Source: Phenylobacterium sp.
Lineage (GTDB): Bacteria > Pseudomonadota > Alphaproteobacteria > Caulobacterales > Caulobacteraceae
Length of the DNA: 64,000 nucleotides
Reading direction: 5' to 3'
Assembly: GCA_020401865.1 (NCBI GenBank)
Contig: JADCAS010000007.1
Coordinates: 62,001 to 126,000 of the forward strand
Positions 57,200 to 64,000 of the stretch are shown piece by piece. The notes beneath the pieces are model-generated. The model saw only the letters and a program-made list of their open reading frames with translations, ran no database searches and had not been told where the DNA came from. A program made the position numbers and the translations under genes. Position 1 is the stretch's first letter. Each line of letters begins with the position of its first letter.

Positions 57200-59299
57200 T
57201 CAGATGACGCCGACCGTCTTCAGGCGAGCTCGGGGGTGGACCTCGTTCTGGCTCATGACCGGTGTCTGCCCGCGGAAACGCTCGACGAGGGACCGGACGT
57301 AGGGGCGAATACCGGGGCTGGTGAGCAGAACCGGGGACTCTCCGTTCTGGGCGGCGCGCTCGAACGCCTCGCCCACGGCGCGGATGAATTCCTGAAGCCG
57401 CGAAGGGGCCATGGTGAGCTGCCGGTCTTCGCCGGTTGCGACCAATGACTCGGCGAAGGCCGTCTCCCATTCCGGCGAGAGGGTTACGATCGGCAAGGCG
57501 CCGTCCTCGCCACGATGGGCGAAGCACAGTTGGCGGGACAGCCGGGTCCTGACCTGTTCGACCAGGTTGGTCAGAGAGGCGCTGTGCGGGGCGGCCTCGC
57601 TTAACCCTTCCAGGATGGAGGGGAGGTCTCGGATCGATACCCGCTCGCGCAGCAGAGCCTGCAGCACCCGCTGGATGGTGGTCACCGACACGACGGAGGG
57701 AATGATGTCGTCCACCAGCTTCTTCTGCTCGGCCGGCAGGTCCAGAAGCAGCTTCTGGACCTCCGCATAGGAGAGCAGGTCCGGCATGTTGTCCTTGAGG
57801 ATCTCTGTCAGGTGGGTGGTGAGGACCGTGGAGGGATCGACAACCGTGTAGCCGCGGAAGGTCGCCTCTTCCCGCAGCCCTTCCTCGATCCAGGTGGCGG
57901 GCAGTCCAAAGGCGGGCTCGCGCATATGCTCGCCGGGGAGCTCCACCTGGCCGCCCCGGGGATCCATGGCCATGAGGGAGCCCAGACGCACCTCTCCTGC
58001 ACCGGCCTCAAGCTCCTTGATGCGGATGAGATAGCCCTGGGAGGCCAGCCGCATGTTGTCGAGAATGCGCACCGGCGGCATGACGAAGCCGTACTCAGAG
58101 GCCAGGGTCTTACGCAGGGCCTTGATCTGGTCGGTGAGACGCCGGCCCTCGAGATCGTTGATCAGGGGCAGGAGCCCATAGCCCAACTCGATCTTGATTT
58201 CGTCGATGGCCAGGGTCTGGCTGATCGGCTCCTCGACGTCCTGCGGTGGGGCGCTGGAGTCCTCGATGCCGAGGACATCCGTGAGGCCCGCACTGGAAGA
58301 TCGTCTCCAGGCCAGTGTGGCGGCGGCGATGGAAAGGACGGCGAAGGGAATGACCGGCATGCCCGGGATCAGGGCGATCACGCCCGAGGCGGCTGACACC
58401 ATGCCCAGGCTGATGGGGTTCATCGCCAGTTGAGTGACCAGGGCCTGGTCGGTCGAACCGTCCACACCGGCGTTGGAGACCAGGAAGCCGGCGGCGATCG
58501 AGATGATAAGGGCTGGAATCTGGGTAACCAGGCCGTCGCCAATGGTCATCAGGGTGTAGGTCGAGGCGGCGTCCCCGAGGGGCATTCCGTGCTGGAGGGT
58601 GCCGATCAGGATCCCGCCTATGATGTTGATCGCCACAATGATGAGGCCGGCGATGGCGTCCCCGCGGACGAACTTGGAGGCGCCGTCCATGGAGCCAAAG
58701 AAGGTGGATTCCTGCTCAAGCTCCTTGCGCCGCCGCCGGGACTCATCCTGGTCGATCAGACCCGCCGACAGGTCTGCGTCGATCGCCATCTGCTTCCCGG
58801 GCAGGGAGTCGAGGGTGAACCGGGCGGCCACCTCGGCGATCCGTCCGGAACCCTTGGTGATGACGATGAAGTTCACGATCACCAGGATGGCGAAGACGAT
58901 GATCCCGATGGTGAAGTTGCCGCCGGTCATCAACCGGCCAAAGGCCTCGATCACCTGTCCCGCCCCGTGCACGCCCTCGTGGCCGTGGGCGAGGATCAGT
59001 CGGGTCGACGCCACATTCAGGGCCAGGCGGAATAGAGTGGTGACCAGCAGGACGGTCGGGAACGATGTGAATTCCAGCGGCTTCTTGATGAACAGCGACG
59101 TCATCAGGATCAGGATGGACGAGGCCAGGGAGATGGCCAGAAGAGCGTCCAGCAGAAAGGCCGGAACCGGAATGATCAGTAGAACGAGAACCGAGATGAC
59201 GCCCAGCGCAAGCGCGACCTCGCCCCGCACCAGCCACTTGATGATCTGGCCTGAAGTCAGTCTCTGTGGGGAGGGCCCCGGAAGGGTCGCGTCGGTCAC
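57200..59299 (-). CDS. flhA: Flagellar export gate protein FlhA
   Basis: FlhA is the nine-subunit cytoplasmic-ring component of the flagellar export gate. The 699-residue protein has about eight N-terminal membrane spans (to roughly residue 330), the conserved FHIPEP-loop region with TKGSGRIAEVAARFTLDSLPGKQM and GLIDQDESRRRR, and a large C-terminal cytoplasmic domain (AIDEIKIELGYGLLPLI onward). The start is GTG (MTDATLPGPS). It lies eleven bases after flbD and so extends the fliF operon. Confidence 0.97.
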   Translation of the reverse strand: MTDATLPGPSPQRLTSGQIIKWLVRGEVALALGVISVLVLLIIPVPAFLLDALLAISLASSILILMTSLFIKKPLEFTSFPTVLLVTTLFRLALNVASTRLILAHGHEGVHGAGQVIEAFGRLMTGGNFTIGIIVFAILVIVNFIVITKGSGRIAEVAARFTLDSLPGKQMAIDADLSAGLIDQDESRRRRKELEQESTFFGSMDGASKFVRGDAIAGLIIVAINIIGGILIGTLQHGMPLGDAASTYTLMTIGDGLVTQIPALIISIAAGFLVSNAGVDGSTDQALVTQLAMNPISLGMVSAASGVIALIPGMPVIPFAVLSIAAATLAWRRSSSAGLTDVLGIEDSSAPPQDVEEPISQTLAIDEIKIELGYGLLPLINDLEGRRLTDQIKALRKTLASEYGFVMPPVRILDNMRLASQGYLIRIKELEAGAGEVRLGSLMAMDPRGGQVELPGEHMREPAFGLPATWIEEGLREEATFRGYTVVDPSTVLTTHLTEILKDNMPDLLSYAEVQKLLLDLPAEQKKLVDDIIPSVVSVTTIQRVLQALLRERVSIRDLPSILEGLSEAAPHSASLTNLVEQVRTRLSRQLCFAHRGEDGALPIVTLSPEWETAFAESLVATGEDRQLTMAPSRLQEFIRAVGEAFERAAQNGESPVLLTSPGIRPYVRSLVERFRGQTPVMSQNEVHPRARLKTVGVI

Positions 59300-59310
59300 C
59301 GTTCAGCTCC

Positions 59311-60678
<1,368 letters not shown>

Positions 60679-60708
60679 CTTTCCGTCTCCGTTACGTAAA
60701 CCGGGTCA

Positions 60709-61044
60709 TCAGACCTGGGTGTCGCCGTCCTTGATGATTTCCGTCATGGTCACGCCCAGGCGCTCCTCGACGATCACCACCTCACCGCGCGCCACAAGGC
60801 GGTTGTTGACATAGATGTCGATGGCTTCGCCGACCCTGCGGTCCAACTCGAGTACGCTTCCCGAGTTGAGCTGAAGCAACTGGGAGACGCTGAGAGTGGC
60901 GCGTCCCAGAACTGCGGAGATGGAGACGGGGACGTCGAAGATTGGGGCCAGATCGGTGGCTGTTTTCTCACCCTCGTCCCCTACGGGGGTGGCCGGGTCG
61001 CCGTCAGGGCCCAGCTCGTCGAGCTCGAGTTCATTGTCGCTCAT
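60709..61044 (-). CDS. fliN: Flagellar motor switch protein FliN
   Basis: The 111-residue protein has an acidic N-terminus (ELDELGPDGDPATP) and a C-terminal SpoA domain (VSISAVLGRATLSVSQLLQL, LDRRVGEAIDIYVNNRLVARGEVV, EERLGVTMTEII), the fold that forms the rim of the C-ring. It sits between fliH and flbD with short gaps (6 and 30 bases) in the fliF operon. Confidence 0.96.
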   Translation of the reverse strand: MSDNELELDELGPDGDPATPVGDEGEKTATDLAPIFDVPVSISAVLGRATLSVSQLLQLNSGSVLELDRRVGEAIDIYVNNRLVARGEVVIVEERLGVTMTEIIKDGDTQV

Positions 61045-61050
61045 GATGTC

Positions 61051-61701
61051 CTAGCCTTTCTCGCCGGGATCCAGAGGTTCAGAATGCAGCCCTTCCGTCG
61101 CCAGGGCGGCCTTCAGAGTGTCCGAAATCCGCTGCGCCGCTGCGTCCGGGTCATAGCTCGCCGATCCATCCCCGAAGTCGAGGGTGAAGGCGGCGCCGGA
61201 ATGGCCGGGGTCTTCCCGGACCAGAATCTGCCCCGCAAAGCCGCCCGCAGCAGCCGTCGCCGAGAGCACCTCCTGGAGGCCCTCTGCCCGTCCGGGCGCC
61301 ACGGCGACCATGAGCCGGGGCTCGGACTCAATCTCCCGGGCGAGGCTTTCAAGGGCCTTCTGGAGGGCCGCATGAGGAAACAGATCCAGCACCTCGCCGG
61401 CAATGGCCCGACCGCAAGCAAGAGCGAGAGCCGCCGAGCCTTCCCGGTGCGCGTGGGCGACCCGGGCAAGTCCGCCCAGGCCTTCCCCGGCGCTGCGGGC
61501 GATCTCAGACAGAGCTTGCGCCTGGAGCGCAGCCATGTCCCCCAGAGCCTTCTGTTCGCCATCAGAGAAGGCGCGGCTGCGGATGGCTTCCACTTCTTCG
61601 GCGGAGAAGAAGCGCTTCTGGCGCGCCTTCGACTGGGTGACATTGCCGCCGCCGTCGAAGACCGTGTCGAAGCCGAATTTCTCAAGGATGGGCTCGCTCA
61701 T
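61051..61701 (-). CDS. fliH: FliH-type export regulator (FlbE in Caulobacter)
   Basis: The 216-residue protein occupies the FliH slot after fliG. It has an N-terminal region with KFGFDTVFDGGG, a long helical middle (SEIARSAGEGLGGLARVAHAH) and a beta-alpha C-terminal domain (PRLMVAVAPGRAEGLQEVL, HSGAAFTLDFGDGSASYDP) like V-ATPase subunit E folds. FliH restrains FliI at the export gate. Sequence alone is weakly diagnostic; the locus position makes it firm. Its ATG overlaps the fliG stop by one base. Confidence 0.85.
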   Translation of the reverse strand: MSEPILEKFGFDTVFDGGGNVTQSKARQKRFFSAEEVEAIRSRAFSDGEQKALGDMAALQAQALSEIARSAGEGLGGLARVAHAHREGSAALALACGRAIAGEVLDLFPHAALQKALESLAREIESEPRLMVAVAPGRAEGLQEVLSATAAAGGFAGQILVREDPGHSGAAFTLDFGDGSASYDPDAAAQRISDTLKAALATEGLHSEPLDPGEKG

Positions 61702-62735
61702 CAGTAGATCAGCTCATCGTCGCCGCTGGAGCCCGCCAGCATGATCTCGCCCCTTTGAGCCAGGTCCTTGGCGGTCTGCACCATGGCCATCTGCGCCTGC
61801 TCCACGTCTCGGAGGCGCACCGGCCCCATGTTCTCCATGTCCTCTCGAAGGATGCGGGAGGCGCGTTCGGACATGTTCGAGAAGAAGAGGTTCCGCAGAT
61901 CATCCGAGGTCCCCTTCAGCGCGAGGCCCAGCTGCACCTTGTCCACCGAGCGGATGAGGGTTTGGACGCTGCCGGGATCCAGCTTGGACAGGTCCTCGAA
62001 GACGAACATAAGGGCCCGAATCCGCTCAGCGCTGTCGCGATTGCGCTCCTCAAGGGCTGAGATGAAACGAGCCTCTGTCTGGCGGTCGAAGGAGTTGAAA
62101 ATCTCGGCCATCATCTCGTGGCTGTCGCGCTTGGACGTCCGCGCGAGGTTCGACATGAATTCCGCGCGGAGCGTCTGCTCGATCTTGTCGAGAATCTCGC
62201 GCTGGACGGGCTCCATCCGCAGCATCCGGGTGACGCACTCCATGGCGAAGTCTTCCGGCAGGGCGCCGAGGACCCGAGCGGCGTGATCCGGTTTGACCTT
62301 GGACAGCACCACCGCGACTGTCTGCGGGTATTCATTCTTCAGGTAGTTGGCGAGGACGCCTTCGCTGACATTGCCCAGCTTGTCCCACATGGTCCGGCCA
62401 GCCGGACCCCGGATCTCCTCCATGAGGGAGTCGACCTTTTCCGGATCCAGGAAGGAGGCCAGGAGGCGCTGGGTCTGCTCGAACGAACCCATGACCGTAC
62501 CGCCGCCGGACACGTTCGAGATGAATTCGACGAGGAGGGACTCGACCACGTGGGACTGCACGGTCCCCAGAGTGGCCATGGCCTGGGAAATCTCGCGGAT
62601 CTCTTCTTCATCCAGCATCTGCCAGATGGCGGTATGCTCCTCTCCCAGGGACAAGAGGACGATGGCCGCCTTCTCTGGCCCCGTCAGCTGGGAGGGGTCT
62701 GTGATCATGGATGACTTCTTCTCCCCTTCGCTCAT
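61701..62735 (-). CDS. fliG: Flagellar motor switch protein FliG
   Basis: FliG transmits torque from the stator to the rotor. The 344-residue protein has three helical domains: N ([20 protein letters not shown]), the middle EHPQT-like motif given here as [23 protein letters not shown], and the C-terminal torque helix with [22 protein letters not shown] and [20 protein letters not shown]. It overlaps fliF by four bases and fliH by one, so the three are translationally coupled. Confidence 0.96.
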   Translation of the reverse strand: MSEGEKKSSMITDPSQLTGPEKAAIVLLSLGEEHTAIWQMLDEEEIREISQAMATLGTVQSHVVESLLVEFISNVSGGGTVMGSFEQTQRLLASFLDPEKVDSLMEEIRGPAGRTMWDKLGNVSEGVLANYLKNEYPQTVAVVLSKVKPDHAARVLGALPEDFAMECVTRMLRMEPVQREILDKIEQTLRAEFMSNLARTSKRDSHEMMAEIFNSFDRQTEARFISALEERNRDSAERIRALMFVFEDLSKLDPGSVQTLIRSVDKVQLGLALKGTSDDLRNLFFSNMSERASRILREDMENMGPVRLRDVEQAQMAMVQTAKDLAQRGEIMLAGSSGDDELIY

Positions 62736-64000
62736 GTCGGCTGGTGCAGCCAGGTGCGGAGCATGGCTACGGATTCCTCAGGATTGGACTCCACGAACTC
62801 GGCGACCCGCTTCACGGAGCTGGCCTTCACCTGGCCCTCGATCCGAGCGATCTCGATCCTTTGCTCCATCTCGGTCTGATCCGGGCCGGGAAGGGCGAGC
62901 GGCCCGCCGGTGGAGGGATCGACCGGCAGCATCCTCTGACCGTCGCCGGTGGTCGCCAAACGGGTGACGCCAGTCCTGGCGCCCATGCCGCTTCTGAACA
63001 ACGGACGGACGACGAAGAAGATGGTCAGCAGGGCGACGATAAGCAGGATCACCCACTGGACGAGCTGCATGATGTCGTTCTTGTCGAAGCCCATGAGGGG
63101 GTTGGCCGCAACCACACCGCCGCCGAGACCGTCGGCGTTGGGAAACTGGACATTGATCACCGTCACCTGGTCGCCGCGCTGCTGATCGAAACCTACTGCC
63201 GTGCGCACCAGTTGCTCGATCCTCTGCATCTCCGCGGCAGGACGCGGGGTATAGGCGCCCGGCTTCCCATCCTCCCCTGGGGGGGCTGTGACGCCGTCCA
63301 CGGCGACTGCGACGGACAGGCGCTTGATCTGGCCGGGCTCCTTCACCTCCGTTCGGATGGTTTTGGAGATGTCGTAGTTCGTTGTGGTGCCCGTGCGTCC
63401 CGAGTTCGAAGCGATCAATCCCTCAGGATTCGGCGGTGCGCCCGGGATGTTGGCCGCCGCCGTCACCTGGCCGGTCTGAGTCGGCTGATTCTCGTTGGCG
63501 TTTTCCTCGCTGGTCGTCTCCGAGCGGACCACCTGTCCGTCCGGATCGAAGGTCTCCTCCTGAATTGTGACCTGGGACAGGTCGAGTTCGGCGGTGACGT
63601 TGACCCGAGCCTTGCCCTGGCCGACCACGCCTTCGACCATGGTCTTCACCGTTTTTGCGATGCGCGCCTCGACGGCGGACTTTCGACCATCCGCCGCCAT
63701 GGCCTCGCCTTCGGCGCCGCCCGAGAGGGTCTTGGCGTGCTGGTCGACCACTGTGACCCGCTCCGGCTTCATGTTCGGCACGGCGCCGGCCACAAGGTTT
63801 TGGATGGCGCGGACCTGTTCCGGTGACGGCTCGCGGGCGCCGACGGCGATGCTGACCGAGGCGGATGGCTGCTGGATCTCGTCCTCAAAAAGCTCCTTCT
63901 TGGGAAGGACAAGGTGGACCCGGGCGGAAGTGACGCCGTCGAGGCTCTGAATGGTGCGGGCGAGTTCGCCTTCCAGGGCCCGCTGACGGTTGAGCTGCTG
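62732..64000 (-). CDS. fliF: Flagellar M-ring protein FliF (N-terminus beyond window edge)
   Basis: About 422 C-terminal residues are visible; the frame is open to position 64000 and starts in mid-protein ([19 protein letters not shown]), a ring-building motif ([16 protein letters not shown]) seen in FliF and its secretory relatives. A long periplasmic region, a membrane span ([21 protein letters not shown]) and the C-terminal FliG-binding tail ([15 protein letters not shown]) follow. FliF forms the MS-ring. It heads the fliF-G-H-N-flbD-flhA operon; its promoter lies outside the window. Confidence 0.96.
   Translation of the reverse strand, partial: QQLNRQRALEGELARTIQSLDGVTSARVHLVLPKKELFEDEIQQPSASVSIAVGAREPSPEQVRAIQNLVAGAVPNMKPERVTVVDQHAKTLSGGAEGEAMAADGRKSAVEARIAKTVKTMVEGVVGQGKARVNVTAELDLSQVTIQEETFDPDGQVVRSETTSEENANENQPTQTGQVTAAANIPGAPPNPEGLIASNSGRTGTTTNYDISKTIRTEVKEPGQIKRLSVAVAVDGVTAPPGEDGKPGAYTPRPAAEMQRIEQLVRTAVGFDQQRGDQVTVINVQFPNADGLGGGVVAANPLMGFDKNDIMQLVQWVILLIVALLTIFFVVRPLFRSGMGARTGVTRLATTGDGQRMLPVDPSTGGPLALPGPDQTEMEQRIEIARIEGQVKASSVKRVAEFVESNPEESVAMLRTWLHQPT

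Overview
The window is high-GC bacterial chromosome with the gene content of an alphaproteobacterium of the Caulobacterales (Caulobacter/Phenylobacterium-like). The strongest evidence is a CtrA protein almost identical to the Caulobacter cell-cycle regulator, an FlbD-type flagellar activator, and the fliF-fliG-fliH-fliN-flbD order at the right edge. No rRNA, tRNA, CRISPR array, transposase or phage gene was found. Apart from one AT-rich patch near the left end it reads as ordinary vertically inherited chromosome.

Layout. 0-2.6 kb is a small accessory block: a truncated TetR regulator, a divergent four-helix membrane protein (DUF5360/YvaD-like), a possible gene remnant, then a strikingly AT-rich membrane-protein gene with its own consensus promoter, which runs directly into an SDR gene. 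2.7-12.5 kb holds a lipoprotein, a WYL regulator, a single-chain biotin-dependent acyl-CoA carboxylase, a zinc-free quinone-oxidoreductase-like protein, an outer-membrane barrel, an SDR with a twin-arginine-like leader, an NTF2-fold protein and an ArsC-like reductase. 12.5-28.3 kb is housekeeping: secA, a parvulin lipoprotein, argJ, a DEAD-box helicase, a Nudix protein, a glycerate-kinase-like protein, an NDUFAF5-like methyltransferase, comF, a glutaredoxin, a nitrilase-family amidase, DUF1178, an M20 peptidase and clpB.

28.4-33.2 kb carries a leucine dehydrogenase-like enzyme and a fused 2-oxoacid:ferredoxin oxidoreductase, which together could take branched-chain or aromatic amino acids to acyl-CoA. 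33.2-43.8 kb is a long leftward run dominated by translation and envelope genes: arfB, zur, DUF4167, prmC, a MOSC protein, prfA, a small conserved protein, ispG, a RodZ-like protein, ptsP and a PhoN-type phosphatase. 43.9-53.5 kb has a membrane-anchored alpha/beta hydrolase, lysC, ubiG, an acyl-CoA ligase, a zinc alcohol dehydrogenase, an ArsC-like protein and a membrane-bound M28 peptidase.

53.6-64.0 kb is the cell-cycle/flagellar region. ctrA points left with a terminator behind it and a regulatory region rich in GANTC and TTAA motifs in front. fliI-fliJ point right. A leftward block reads fliF(partial)-fliG-fliH-fliN-flbD-flhA, followed by a DUF4282 membrane protein. CtrA is known to drive early flagellar genes in Caulobacter, so the regulator sits beside likely targets. 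I see no clearly undescribed multi-gene system. The best leads are the AT-rich gene grafted onto the SDR gene, the POTRA-like outer-membrane barrel and the exported SDR.
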